A DNA stretch of 64,000 nucleotides, taken from positions 1 to 64,000 of the forward strand of contig NZ_JBGCCH010000003.1 of NCBI RefSeq assembly GCF_041261205.1, read 5' to 3'. The notes under the pieces are model-generated. The model saw only the letters and a program-made list of their open reading frames with translations. It was not told the origin of the DNA and ran no database searches. Below are positions 15,115 through 23,151 of this stretch, in pieces; position 1 is the first letter of the stretch, and every line of letters starts with the position of its first letter. A program made the translations under genes and the position numbers. This DNA is from Catenulispora sp. MAP5-51 (GTDB lineage Bacteria; Actinomycetota; Actinomycetes; Streptomycetales; Catenulisporaceae).

Positions 15115-16194
15115 TCAGCCCTGTCTGCTTGACCACATCCGCCACGGCAGGTAGCCCACGCACAGCCCGATCGCGCAGCCGATCAGCGTGTCCAGGGCGC
15201 GTTCGCGCAGCACCGCCCACGAGATGTCGTTGCCGAGTTCGTTCAGCATCGTGATCAGCGGGGTCATCACGGCGGCGTAGGCGGTGTAGTTGGCCAGCTT
15301 CAGATACGGCCGCACCGCCCCGATGACGCCGATCAGCGCCACGATGCCCCAGGTCGGCAGCACCCCGATCAGCCCGCCGCCGACCAGCACGCCGATCGTC
15401 GTGCCCAGGCCGCGCTCCAGCGCGCGCATCGGCGCCGCGGCCTCGTCGCGCAGGACCACCAGCGAGACCGTCAGCGCGATCCAGTACGAGTGCGCGCCGG
15501 GCCGGAACTGCGCGACCACCTCGGCCACCGCCATCGATGCGGTCAGGCGTACCGCGTACTGCCAGCCGTGCCACGTGCGCAACTCGGCGCGCCACTTCGG
15601 CACGTCCCGCCGGAACGGCCACTCCGGCCCCGGCGGCCCCTCCAGTTCTCTGCGCCGAAGGGGTGACAGCGCGCGGCCCAGGGCGTGGGTGCCGAGGGTG
15701 AGCGCGGCGGCTGTCGCCATGCCCAGCAGGACGTACAGCAGGATGTGCCCGGGCGAATCGGGGCCCGTGCCCAGGTGCGCGCCGATGACGGTGAACACCG
15801 TCGCGATCGCGGCGATCCGCGCCTCCAGCGTCCCGATGCCGCCGAGCAGCGCCGCCGCGCAGGCCACCGCGACGATCCAGACGCCGGCCACGCCGCCTTG
15901 CGCGCCGAGCACCGCCCCGAGCCAGACCACGAGCGCGCCGACCGCGGCCGTCGCGCCGAGGTCGGCGCCGCGGGCCTTCCACCCGCCCTCGTGCCCGGCC
16001 GAGCTGACCAGCAGCGCGCCCAGGACCGCGGTCAGGCCCTCGGACAGGTGGCCGGTCGCCGCGCCGACCGCGACCGGGAGCGCCAGCGCGATCCCGGACA
16101 GGACCAGCCGCGTGGCGTCGATCTCGATGCGCTGGAAGCGGACGAGGCGCGCGGCGTGGTCTTTGACCGGGGTCGGGTCCCTCACCTCAGCCAT
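15115..16194 (-). CDS. FUSC/aromatic acid exporter-like integral membrane protein
   Basis: The product is 359 residues from ATG 16194; a TTG at 16221 would add nine residues. Two blocks of hydrophobic segments flank a central basic stretch: LVLSGIALALPVAVGAA, LTAVLGALLVSSAG, AAVGALVVWLGAVLGA, VAGVWIVAVACAAALLGGI, then the second half from MAVAEVVAQFRPGAHSYWIALTVSLVVL. The second block, containing the Y-W-(I)-(A)-L-T phrase, is typical of the FUSC (fusaric acid resistance-like) domain. Transport of a small aromatic acid or drug is the family role; the substrate is unknown. The gene precedes the LLM pair on the same strand with a 90-base gap holding that pair's own promoter. Confidence 0.75.
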   Translation of the reverse strand: MAEVRDPTPVKDHAARLVRFQRIEIDATRLVLSGIALALPVAVGAATGHLSEGLTAVLGALLVSSAGHEGGWKARGADLGATAAVGALVVWLGAVLGAQGGVAGVWIVAVACAAALLGGIGTLEARIAAIATVFTVIGAHLGTGPDSPGHILLYVLLGMATAAALTLGTHALGRALSPLRRRELEGPPGPEWPFRRDVPKWRAELRTWHGWQYAVRLTASMAVAEVVAQFRPGAHSYWIALTVSLVVLRDEAAAPMRALERGLGTTIGVLVGGGLIGVLPTWGIVALIGVIGAVRPYLKLANYTAYAAVMTPLITMLNELGNDISWAVLRERALDTLIGCAIGLCVGYLPWRMWSSRQG

Positions 16195-16284
16195 TGGACG
16201 TGGTCGTTCCACCGTGCGCAAAAGGGCACTAGACTCGCGGCCGATCAGGGAAAGATCCGATGTATTTCACGATGAGGGGTTCAA

Positions 16285-16593
16285 GTGCGGGTCGCCATCC
16301 ACACCCGGCTGAAGCCGGAGGGCATCACAGGGTACGAACAGGCACACGGCGACATCCCGCCGGAGATCCCGGAACTGCTGCGGGCCGGCGGCTGCACGGC
16401 GTGGACGATCTGGCGCAACGGCGTGGACCTGTTCCACCTGGTCGAGTGCGAGGACTGGGAAGCGCTGAAGGCGTTCCTGGCCGACAAGGAGGCCGATCAC
16501 GCGTGGCAGGCGCGAGTCGGGGTATTCCGTGACTTCTCGCTCGCCGGCGGAGACGAGCCGCTGCCGGTGATCTTCACACTGCCGGAGGGCTGA
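16285..16593 (+). CDS. L-rhamnose mutarotase family protein
   Basis: The product is 102 residues, the family length. It starts at GTG 16285 after GAGGGG. The ferredoxin-like fold carries the family pattern: RVAIHTRLKPEGITGYEQAHGDIPPEIPELLRAGG, then WTIWRNGVDLFHLVECEDW and a late HAWQARVGVF. The conserved His in the QAH segment and the paired tryptophans fit the active site. It interconverts anomers of a 6-deoxyhexose. The stop is two bases before the amidohydrolase start, so the two genes form an operon for L-rhamnose- or L-fucose-type sugars. Confidence 0.88.
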   Translation: MRVAIHTRLKPEGITGYEQAHGDIPPEIPELLRAGGCTAWTIWRNGVDLFHLVECEDWEALKAFLADKEADHAWQARVGVFRDFSLAGGDEPLPVIFTLPEG

Positions 16594-16595
16594 GG

Positions 16596-17435
16596 ATGCG
16601 GATCGTCGACGCGCACCACCATCTGTGGGATCTCGGCGTGCGGGACCAGCCGTGGACGGCGGAACTGCCCGCCCTGCGCCGCAGCTTCCACCTGGCCGAC
16701 CTGGAGCCGCTGGCCGCCGCGGCCGGGGTCTCGGCGACCGTGCTGGTGCAGACCATCCACGCGGTCGACGAGACCCCGGAGATGCTGGAGCTGGCCGAGA
16801 CATCGGATCTCATCGCCGGGGTGGTGGGCTGGACCGACGTCGCCGCGCCGACCTTCGGCGAGCGGCTGAGCGAACTGCTCTCCGGCGTCGGCGGACGCCG
16901 GCTGGTGGGCATCCGGCACCAGGTGCAGGAACTGCCGGACGGCGCCTGGCTGACCGAGCCGGACACGCTCAGGGGCCTGCGCCAACTGGCGCCGACCGGG
17001 CTGGCCTTCGACCTGATCGTGCGCGCCGACCAGCTCCCGGCCTGCGTGGCCGCCGCGCGCGCCGTGCCGGACCTCCGCTTCGTCCTGGACCACCTGGGCA
17101 AGCCGCCGATCGCGGCCGGCGACCGCGAGCCGTGGGCCACGGATGTCAGGGCCCTGGCAGAATTGCCGAACGTCAGCTGCAAGCTGTCCGGCATGGTCAC
17201 CGAGGCGGACCCGGAGCACTGGACGGTCGCGGACCTGCGGCCCTACGCCGACGTGGTGCTGGAGGCGTTCGGGCCCGAGCGCGTGATGTTCGGCAGCGAC
17301 TGGCCGGTGAGCACGCTCGGCGCGAGTTACCCACAGGTTGTGGAAACCGCGACGCTGCTGACAGCCGAGCTGTCCGAGGCCGAGCGCGAAGCGGTGTTCG
17401 GCGGCACCGCGACGGCGATCTACGGGCTGGCGTAG
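16596..17435 (+). CDS. Amidohydrolase-2 family lactonase (L-fucono-/L-rhamnono-lactonase-like)
   Basis: The product is 279 residues with the metal-dependent TIM-barrel pattern: VDAHHHLWDLG at the N-terminus (HxH metal motif), GIRHQVQEL, FVLDHLGKPPI with the conserved His, CKLSGM and a final MFGSDWPVS whose Asp is catalytic. Proteins of this group hydrolyse sugar lactones such as L-fuconolactone. Its position directly after a deoxysugar mutarotase supports that role. GGAGGG seven bases before the ATG sets the start. The dehydrogenase and kinase steps are not adjacent, so the pathway is incomplete in this window. Confidence 0.85.
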   Translation: MRIVDAHHHLWDLGVRDQPWTAELPALRRSFHLADLEPLAAAAGVSATVLVQTIHAVDETPEMLELAETSDLIAGVVGWTDVAAPTFGERLSELLSGVGGRRLVGIRHQVQELPDGAWLTEPDTLRGLRQLAPTGLAFDLIVRADQLPACVAAARAVPDLRFVLDHLGKPPIAAGDREPWATDVRALAELPNVSCKLSGMVTEADPEHWTVADLRPYADVVLEAFGPERVMFGSDWPVSTLGASYPQVVETATLLTAELSEAEREAVFGGTATAIYGLA

Positions 17436-17456
17436 CTGTTCACCAGCCGACCTGGA

Positions 17457-17462
17457 TAGCGT
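17457..17462 (+). promoter_or_regulatory. -10 element of a probable leaderless promoter
   Basis: TAGCGT ends six bases before the GTG at 17469, and no ribosome site lies between. Confidence 0.35.
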
Positions 17463-17468
17463 GGCGCC

Positions 17469-17888
17469 GTGACTGAGCGCTGGGAGACGGTCGAGGCGAT
17501 CAACGCCGCGCGGGCCGCGATGGAGCAACGCCTCGGCTGGGAGCAGCCGGCGGCGTGGGGACTGCTGACGCCGGACGGCGCCGTCGTGCGCGCGAACGTG
17601 CGCGGCGGCTACCTCCCGGGCGTCGCCGTGGCCACGGTGGTGGGGTACCGCAGCGGCACCGGGTCGTATCCGCTGCCGGCTGCGGCGATCGCGGAGGCGA
17701 TCGCCATGGTCGAGCCGGGCGAGGCGTGTACTGACATCCCGCACCCGAACCTCGCGGTGCTGCGGTCGCTCAGCGGCCGGGACGTTGTGGTGGCGTTCGT
17801 TTCCGAGGCGGATTTCGCCGCGGACGCCGCGGACGCCGCAGACCGTTACGTTGCCGCGCTGATGACCGAGATCCGCCGGGCCGCCTGA
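17469..17888 (+). CDS. Hypothetical protein
   Basis: The product is 139 residues from GTG 17469. It is soluble and alpha/beta in pattern, with WETVEAINAARAAMEQRLGW at the start, RANVRGGYLPGVAVATVVGYRSG in the middle and a late VVVAFVSEADFAADAADAADRYVAALM. The DAADAAD run is a short in-frame repeat. I do not recognise a family. Codon pattern and a TAGCGT -10 spaced for a leaderless start support a real gene. It converges with the RNA methylase gene eight bases away. Confidence 0.6.
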   Translation: MTERWETVEAINAARAAMEQRLGWEQPAAWGLLTPDGAVVRANVRGGYLPGVAVATVVGYRSGTGSYPLPAAAIAEAIAMVEPGEACTDIPHPNLAVLRSLSGRDVVVAFVSEADFAADAADAADRYVAALMTEIRRAA

Positions 17889-17896
17889 CCGATCGC

Positions 17897-18715
17897 CTAC
17901 CGCCGCCTCCGCTGCCGCGCCGCTTCGTACAAGACCACCGTGGCCGCGTTGGCGGCGTTCAGCGAACTCGCCGTCCCGCTCATCGGGATGCTCAGTACGC
18001 GGTCGCAGGCCTCGCGCCAGGCCGTGCTCATTCCCACGGCCTCGTTGCCGACCACGATCAGGGTCGGGGCGCAGAAGTCGTAGTCCTCGATGTCGGTGTC
18101 GCCGTTCTCGTCGGTGCCGACGATGGTGACGCCGGTTCCGGACAGCCATTCCAGGACTTCGCGGTGCGATTGGGTGCGGACGGTCGGCAGGCCGAACAGG
18201 GAGCCGGTGCTGGCGCGCACGGTGCGCGGGTCGTAGACGTCGGCGGCGTGGCCGGTGACGACCAGGCCGGCGGCGCCGAAGGCGTCCGCGGAGCGGATCA
18301 GGGTGCCGAGGTTGCCGGGCTGGGACGGGCGGTCGAAGGCGATGCCGAGGAAGTCGTCGGTGAGGCGGACGCGGGTGAGGTCGTCCGGGGGCATGGCGAC
18401 CACGGCGAGCAGTTCGGGGGCGGTGTCCTGGTCCTTCTCGCCGAGTTCGGCCAGCATGTCGCCGGGGAGTGCGACCACCTCGGCGTCGGCCACGGCGACC
18501 GCGTCGATGTAGTCCTCGGCCCAGCGGGAGAGGCGGCGGTCGGCGTCGACCAGGAGTTCCTCGATGCCCCAGCCCTGTTCGGCGGCCAGGGTCAGGGGCC
18601 TGACGCCCTGGACCAGGAAGCGGCCCGCGCGCTGGCGCTTCTGGCGGTTGGTGAGCAGGGTCTGCCATTGCTGGAACCTGGCGTTGCGGGAAGCCACCCG
18701 TTGGTGTGCGCGCAT
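17897..18715 (-). CDS. TrmH/SpoU family RNA methyltransferase
   Basis: The product is 272 residues. An N-terminal RNA-binding part (about 1-100; FLVQGVRPLTLAAEQGWGIEELL) resembles the L30e-like substrate-binding domain of 2'-O-ribose methylases. The C-terminal SPOUT knot domain has its three motifs: DRPSQPGNLGTLIRSADAFGA (motif 1), IVVGNEAVGMS (motif 2) and IPMSGTASSLNAANAATVVLYEA (motif 3). The Arg and Asn of motif 1 and the knot residues look intact, so it should be active on rRNA or tRNA. The position is not predictable. It is divergent from a methyltransferase, with both -10 elements in the same eight bases. Confidence 0.9.
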   Translation of the reverse strand: MRAHQRVASRNARFQQWQTLLTNRQKRQRAGRFLVQGVRPLTLAAEQGWGIEELLVDADRRLSRWAEDYIDAVAVADAEVVALPGDMLAELGEKDQDTAPELLAVVAMPPDDLTRVRLTDDFLGIAFDRPSQPGNLGTLIRSADAFGAAGLVVTGHAADVYDPRTVRASTGSLFGLPTVRTQSHREVLEWLSGTGVTIVGTDENGDTDIEDYDFCAPTLIVVGNEAVGMSTAWREACDRVLSIPMSGTASSLNAANAATVVLYEAARQRRRR

Positions 18716-18720
18716 CCCGC

Positions 18721-18727
18721 TAGGCTA
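18721..18727. promoter_or_regulatory. Symmetric bidirectional -10 serving two leaderless genes
   Basis: Only 17 bases separate the start codons at 18715 (minus) and 18733 (plus). TAGGCT (18721-18726) lies six bases before the plus GTG. Its mirror TAGCCT (18727-18722) lies six bases before the minus ATG. No Shine-Dalgarno sequence fits in the gap. A single near-palindromic -10 could fire both ways. Confidence 0.55.
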
Positions 18728-18732
18728 CCGGC

Positions 18733-19587
18733 GTGTCCAAGTCCGAAGATCCATCGACATCCTCCGTATCCGAGACCTTCGACGAGGCAGAGCGCGTGCT
18801 GTGGGCCGACGCCGGTTCCGGCTACGACGCCGTCTACGCCTCCTTGTGCGCGTACACGATTCCCGCTCTGCTCGACGGCGCCGCCGTCTCGGCCGGCAGC
18901 ACCCTGCTCGACGTTGGCACCGGGACGGGCACCGTGGCCCGGGCCGCTGTGGCGCGCGGGGCCAGGGTGACGGCCGTCGACGCCGAGCCCTCGATGCTCG
19001 ACCTGGCGCGGATGAAGGCGCCGGAGGCCGAGTTCCTGCTGGCGGTCGTGCCGGACCTGCCGTTCGAGCCGGGGACGTTCGACGCGGTGGCCGGCAACTT
19101 CGTGCTGGACCACTTCGGGCGGCCGAAGGTCGCGCTGCGGGCACTGCGGGACGTGGCCAAGGTCGGCGGCCGGGTGGCGTTCACCCTGTGGCCCGCGGAG
19201 CGCTCCGCCGGGCGGAGCGTGTTCTCCCGGACCGGCGCGGCGACCGAGGGCTGGATCCCGCGGCAGATGCCGCCGCTGGTCCTGGCCGACGACTACCCGC
19301 GGACCGAGGAGGGCCTGGCCGGGCTGTTCCGCGAGGTGGGACTGGCGGACGTCACCACCAGCGTGATCGACTGGGACCATCTCACCACCGCGGACGAGTG
19401 GTGGATGTCGATGGGGTCCGGCATCGGGCCGTCCGGCCGGAACTACCAGGCGCAGGCCCCCGAGGTCCGCGCCGCTTTCCGCGAGACCTATCTGCGGGTC
19501 GCCGCCGAGCTGACGGACGAGGACGGGACCCTGCGGCTCCCGTACCGCGCGCTCTTGGCCGTCGGGACCGTGGTCGACAGCGAGTAG
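18733..19587 (+). CDS. Class I SAM-dependent methyltransferase
   Basis: The product is 284 residues. The SAM-binding core is TLLDVGTGTGTVARAAVARGARVTAVDAEPSMLDLAR (motif I with GTGTG, then acidic D), followed by FDAVAGNFVLDHF and VAKVGGRVAFTLW (motif II/post-II). This is a UbiE/Methyltransf_11-type enzyme of unknown substrate. The GTG start is at the leaderless position after TAGGCT. The gene shares its promoter region with the divergent TrmH-type gene. Confidence 0.88.
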   Translation: MSKSEDPSTSSVSETFDEAERVLWADAGSGYDAVYASLCAYTIPALLDGAAVSAGSTLLDVGTGTGTVARAAVARGARVTAVDAEPSMLDLARMKAPEAEFLLAVVPDLPFEPGTFDAVAGNFVLDHFGRPKVALRALRDVAKVGGRVAFTLWPAERSAGRSVFSRTGAATEGWIPRQMPPLVLADDYPRTEEGLAGLFREVGLADVTTSVIDWDHLTTADEWWMSMGSGIGPSGRNYQAQAPEVRAAFRETYLRVAAELTDEDGTLRLPYRALLAVGTVVDSE

Positions 19588-19641
19588 AACCAGGCGCACC
19601 CTGAACGCACGGGGCCGGGCCGCTGTTTCGGGGCGGCCCGA

Positions 19642-19699
19642 CCTCGTGCCCGCGTGGCCGTGGCCTCGTGCCCGGCCTCATGTCCGGCCTCGTGCCGGC
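19642..19699. repeat. 12-bp tandem repeat in a convergent gap
   Basis: Copies begin at 19664, 19676 and 19688 (CCTCGTGCCCGG and variants), with a further partial copy at 19642. They lie between two convergent genes. Confidence 0.7.
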
Positions 19700-19729
19700 C
19701 GGGCCGCAGCCGCGTTCTCGAAGGTCTGA

Positions 19730-20536
19730 TCAGCGCTTCTCGTTCAAAGCCCGCACCGCTTCGCCGAGATCGGCGTCCGGATCCGGGACCGCCTCCAGCG
19801 CCCGGTGCGCGGCGGCGATCACCGGCAGGTCCAGGACCTCGCCGGCCAGGCGCAGGTCCTTGGCGGCCATCTCGGCGGAGAAGTCGACGCCGGTGGCGAA
19901 GGCGCGGGCCACGAGTCCGGCCAGCGGACTGCCCTCCAGCACCGCGCGCGGATCGGCGATGCCCAGCCGCTCGGCCAGCGCCAGCGCCTCGCCGACCACG
20001 GCCACCCCGGCGACGATGCCGCTGATCAGCACCAGCTTGCGGGCCGAGCCGCTGCCGGGGCCGCCGCATTCGGTGACGTTGCCGAACAGCCTCAGCAGCT
20101 CGGCCGCGCGGGCCAGGTCCTCGGGGGTGCCGCCGGCCAGGACCGCCAGCGTGCCGTTCTCGGCACGGTCCACGCTGCCCATCACCGGGGCGTCGACCAG
20201 GCCGACCGAAGCCGGGATCAGACCCCTGATCCGCTCGGTCCCGTCCGGCCCGATCGTGGACATCTCGACCAGGACCGCGTCCGGGCGCAGCGCGCCGGCG
20301 AAGGACTCGGCCACCGCGGCCACGGCGGCGGGGTCGGACAGCATCGTCACCACGAACTCCGCGCCGGCCACCGCTTCGGCCGGCGCGGCCGCCGCGCCCG
20401 CGCCGAGCGCGACCAGCGGTTCGGCGCGCGCGGGCGTCCGGTTCCACACCACGACCTCGTAGCCGGCGCCGATCAGGCGGGCCGCCATCGGCGCGCCCAT
20501 CGCCCCCAGCCCCAGGAAAGCAACCTTTGTCGTCAT
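19730..20536 (-). CDS. NAD(P)-dependent 3-hydroxyisobutyrate dehydrogenase-like oxidoreductase
   Basis: The product is 268 residues. The N-terminal Rossmann motif VAFLGLGAMGAPMAARLIGAGYEVVVWNRTP is typical of beta-hydroxyacid dehydrogenases, and the NRT after the second strand favours NADP(H). MSTIGPDGTERI and VDAPVMGSVDRAENGTL match the substrate-binding region. The catalytic-lysine region contains RKLVLISGIV in place of the usual KxxxN. The ATG at 20536 is preceded at seven bases by TAGGCT (20549-20544), indicating a leaderless promoter. Confidence 0.85.
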   Translation of the reverse strand: MTTKVAFLGLGAMGAPMAARLIGAGYEVVVWNRTPARAEPLVALGAGAAAAPAEAVAGAEFVVTMLSDPAAVAAVAESFAGALRPDAVLVEMSTIGPDGTERIRGLIPASVGLVDAPVMGSVDRAENGTLAVLAGGTPEDLARAAELLRLFGNVTECGGPGSGSARKLVLISGIVAGVAVVGEALALAERLGIADPRAVLEGSPLAGLVARAFATGVDFSAEMAAKDLRLAGEVLDLPVIAAAHRALEAVPDPDADLGEAVRALNEKR

Positions 20537-20591
20537 GGTTCCCAGCCTAGGCAGGGGTGCGAGGGCGTGCCTGGTCGTGCGGCGACCAGTG

Positions 20592-21371
20592 TCAGGCAGT
20601 ACCTGGCAGCGCGGAGCCGGCGTGGTAGCCGGCGACCCCGGCCATGCCGGGCATGCCGGGCATGCCGGCCGGCGGGGCGCCCGCGCCGGCCGGGGGGTTC
20701 CGGCTCAGCGCGTCGAAGGCCTGGTGGATGTTCTTGATCATCACGTGCACCTCCTCGCGGGCCTTCTCCAGCGCGCCCTCCACCTGCACGCCGAAGGCGA
20801 CACCGAACGCCTTGAGGAACTCCAGCTGCTGCTCCAGCGACTTCAGGCTGGTCGAGAGCTGCTCGCTGCGCCGCTGGAACGCCGACTCCGCCGCCAGCAG
20901 GCCCTGGCGGTGTCCCTCGTTCACCGTCACCGCGTACTGGTTGCGGGCGTATTCCGTGACGTTGCGGACGTACTCCTCGGCCGCGCGGATCTGCTCCTCG
21001 GCCTGGCGCTGCGCCATCGCGATCGCGTTGACCGCGGCGGCGGTGACCCGCTGCTCCGGGGCGAAGGAGGTGGGTGCCGCAGTGGGCGCGGCCGCTGCGC
21101 CGCCGTTGGCCGGGTCGCTGCCGGCGTAGGAGGTGCGCAGCTGGTTGGTCAGCTCGTCGTTGCGCTGCCGCAGCTCGGCCTCGATCTGCGCGGCGGCCTG
21201 CAACTCGCCGAGCACGCGCCGCTTGAAGCGGAGCACGCCCTCCTCGTCGTAGCCGCGGTGGGTCAGGCCGGCGCGCGGGAAGTCCCAGGCGTCGATCTGC
21301 TCGGCGCTGAGCCGTTCCGGACGCCGGGCGCCTGCGCCGCCCGGTCCTCCGTCGTACTCATTGAAGCTCAC
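20592..21371 (-). CDS. DivIVA-domain cell division/polar growth protein
   Basis: The product is 259 residues. An N-terminal DivIVA-like segment (RLSAEQIDAWDFPRAGLTHRGYDEEGVLRFKRRVLGELQ) is followed by long heptad-rich coiled coils from AEELRQRN onward. A Pro/Gly-rich tail with MPGMPGM repeats closes the protein. DivIVA-like proteins sense curved membrane and organise tip growth or septation. The GTG start overlaps the TGA of the upstream flavohemoprotein gene (GTGA), so the two are translationally coupled. That is an unexpected functional partner. Overall confidence is high for the domain and moderate for the role. Confidence 0.8.
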   Translation of the reverse strand: MSFNEYDGGPGGAGARRPERLSAEQIDAWDFPRAGLTHRGYDEEGVLRFKRRVLGELQAAAQIEAELRQRNDELTNQLRTSYAGSDPANGGAAAAPTAAPTSFAPEQRVTAAAVNAIAMAQRQAEEQIRAAEEYVRNVTEYARNQYAVTVNEGHRQGLLAAESAFQRRSEQLSTSLKSLEQQLEFLKAFGVAFGVQVEGALEKAREEVHVMIKNIHQAFDALSRNPPAGAGAPPAGMPGMPGMAGVAGYHAGSALPGTA

Positions 21372-22486
21372 GGCTGACTCTCCTCCAGGTGGATGGCCCC
21401 CGGGATCACTCCCGCTTCCTTCAACCGGGCCGCGGCGTGCTCGCACATGCCGGCCGAGCCGACGATGAAGACCTCATGGCCGGGCCAGTTCCCGTAGGCC
21501 GCCGCGGCGTCGCCGACCAGGCCGTGCCGGCCCTCCCAGGCGGCGTCGTCGGAGACCACCGGGATCACGCTGAGCCAGGCGTGGTGCGCGGCCAGCTGCT
21601 CCAAGCGCGGCAGGTCGTACAGGTCGCTGGCGATGCGGGCGCCGTAGAACACGGTGACGTGCCGTCCGTGGTCGGGCGTCTGCGCCAGTTCCTCGACGAT
21701 CGCGCGCAGCGGGGCGATCCCGGTGCTGCCGGCGATCAGCAGCAGGTCGGTGCGGGGCGCCGTGGAGGCCAGGGTGAGCTGGTGGCCCACCGGCGGGCCC
21801 AGGCGCAGCCGGTCGCCCACGCCCATGATGTTCACCAGCTGCCAGGAGACCGTGCCGATCAGTTTCACGTGCAGCTCGATCAACCCGTCCTGGCGGGGCG
21901 GGTTGGCCGGGGTGTAGAAGCGCCAGCGGGCCGGCGCCATCGCCGTCTCCAGCGTCATGGACTGCCCGGCGGTGTAGGGGTAGGGCTGCCGGGTGGCGAT
22001 GGTGACCCGCGCGATGTCGCGCCGGCCGCCGAGCACCTCGTGCGCCACGACTTCGGCCTCCCACCACGGCGGGGTGCTCTCCGCGGCCGCGGCGGCGGCG
22101 TCGTTCATCACGCCGGCGACGATGCCGTAGGCCTCGGTCCAGGACTCGGCGACCGCCGGCGTCCAGTCCGGCCCCAGGAACTGCTCCAGGGTGGCCAACA
22201 GGCTCGCGCCGACAGCCGGGTAATGGCCGGGCTCCACCGCGAACTTGCGGTGGTCCCGGCCCAGGCCCTGCAGGAACGGCACGGCCGCGTCGAGGTTGTC
22301 GACGTTGGCCACGACGGCTCCGAGGGCGGCGACCAGCCGGTCGCGCTGTGCCGCCATGGAAGGCGGGAACATCGGGCGCACCTCGGGGTGGCTGAGGAAC
22401 AGGTGGCCGTAGAAGAACAACGGCACCTGCTCTCCGTACTGGGCGACCTTCGCCCAGGAGGCGCGCAGGAGGTGCGGATCCACCAC
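21368..22486 (-). CDS. Flavohemoprotein (globin plus FAD/NAD reductase)
   Basis: The product is 372 residues. Residues ~1-135 are a globin: FFYGHLFLSHPEVRPMFP around the CD corner, and a proximal His in GLGRDHRKFAV. Residues ~140-240 are the FAD domain, with YTAGQSMTLE and the RFYTPAN flavin motif. The remainder is an NAD-binding domain with IAGSTGIAPLRAI and FIVGSAGMCEHAAARL. Such proteins oxidise nitric oxide to nitrate. The start is GTG 22486 or 22483, just after the stop of the truncated globin gene, so the globin pair is one transcript. The C-terminal end overlaps the DivIVA-like gene. Confidence 0.85.
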   Translation of the reverse strand: MVDPHLLRASWAKVAQYGEQVPLFFYGHLFLSHPEVRPMFPPSMAAQRDRLVAALGAVVANVDNLDAAVPFLQGLGRDHRKFAVEPGHYPAVGASLLATLEQFLGPDWTPAVAESWTEAYGIVAGVMNDAAAAAAESTPPWWEAEVVAHEVLGGRRDIARVTIATRQPYPYTAGQSMTLETAMAPARWRFYTPANPPRQDGLIELHVKLIGTVSWQLVNIMGVGDRLRLGPPVGHQLTLASTAPRTDLLLIAGSTGIAPLRAIVEELAQTPDHGRHVTVFYGARIASDLYDLPRLEQLAAHHAWLSVIPVVSDDAAWEGRHGLVGDAAAAYGNWPGHEVFIVGSAGMCEHAAARLKEAGVIPGAIHLEESQP

Positions 22487-22488
22487 GA

Positions 22489-22872
22489 CTACGCGGCCAC
22501 CACGAAGGGCTGCACGGTGGCCAGCACGCCCTCGATGGTCTCGACGATGTCGGCCGGGACCTCGAACTCCTCCAGCGTGTCCAGCAGGACCTTGCCGGTC
22601 AGCTCGAAGTCGGACTCCGAGACGCCCAGGCCCGAGTGCGCCTCGGTGAGGTAGCCGGCCAGGTCTATCTCGGTGTTGGCGCCGGGGCCGCCGAGCACGA
22701 CCTTGAGCACCTCCGCCAGGTGCGGCTTGATGTCGTCCACCGCGACGTTCTCGAAGAAGCCGGAGAGCTGCGGCTCGTCGAGCACGCCCTCGTAGAAGCG
22801 GTCGAGCACGGCCTTGACGGCCGGCTCCCCGCCGACGCGCTCCCACTGGGACTGGGTCTGGCTCTCGGTCAT
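22489..22872 (-). CDS. glbN: Group I truncated hemoglobin
   Basis: The product is 127 residues, the length of a 2-over-2 globin. Tyr B10 is in DRFYEGVL, Phe CD1 is in SGFFENV, and the proximal His is in TEAHSGLGVSESDF. Group I proteins detoxify NO or bind oxygen. GGAAGGA seven bases before the ATG gives the start. The stop lies two bases before the flavohemoprotein start, so both haem proteins are co-expressed. This suggests an NO or oxygen-stress operon whose control region is 22873-23095. Confidence 0.9.
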   Translation of the reverse strand: MTESQTQSQWERVGGEPAVKAVLDRFYEGVLDEPQLSGFFENVAVDDIKPHLAEVLKVVLGGPGANTEIDLAGYLTEAHSGLGVSESDFELTGKVLLDTLEEFEVPADIVETIEGVLATVQPFVVAA

Positions 22873-23013
22873 GGCGCGGGTCCTTCCGAATGCATGCGAA
22901 GTCAGGGGGATGGCACTGCCCGGAAAACCCGCGAAGCATAGCAGGCATTAATCAAAAGACTCGAACATTCGTAGTTGATCAGTCCGTGACCTTGGGAGGA
23001 CTGAAATCAATAG

Positions 23014-23025
23014 CCTGATATCAGG
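23014..23025. promoter_or_regulatory. 12-bp palindrome upstream of the globin operon
   Basis: CCTGATATCAGG is a perfect palindrome about 140 bases before the truncated globin start. Nearer the gene, the AT-rich stretch 22935-22975 holds CGAACATTCG, and TGCATGC lies at 22891. Any of these could bind an NO- or redox-responsive regulator. I cannot name it. Confidence 0.35.
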
Positions 23026-23095
23026 GGAGAGTACTGCGATGTCCGCCCTCCCGCCCTGCGTAAGGGCTGCGTAAAGGCGCTGACGGCTACAACGC

Positions 23096-23132
23096 GACGG
23101 CCGGGCCCGCCGCGAGGCGTGACCCGGCCGTC
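23096..23132 (-). terminator. Hairpin after htpX
   Basis: GACGGCCGGG (23096-23105) pairs perfectly with CCCGGCCGTC (23123-23132) around a 17-base loop, 20 bases beyond the htpX stop. Confidence 0.5.
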
Positions 23133-23151
23133 ATCGACCGAAGATGAATTT

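Noticed and set aside
22487-22948. Longer N-terminus for the flavohemoprotein
   Set aside because: The extra residues are the out-of-frame shadow of the truncated hemoglobin gene. The globin domain begins at the GTG after that gene's stop.
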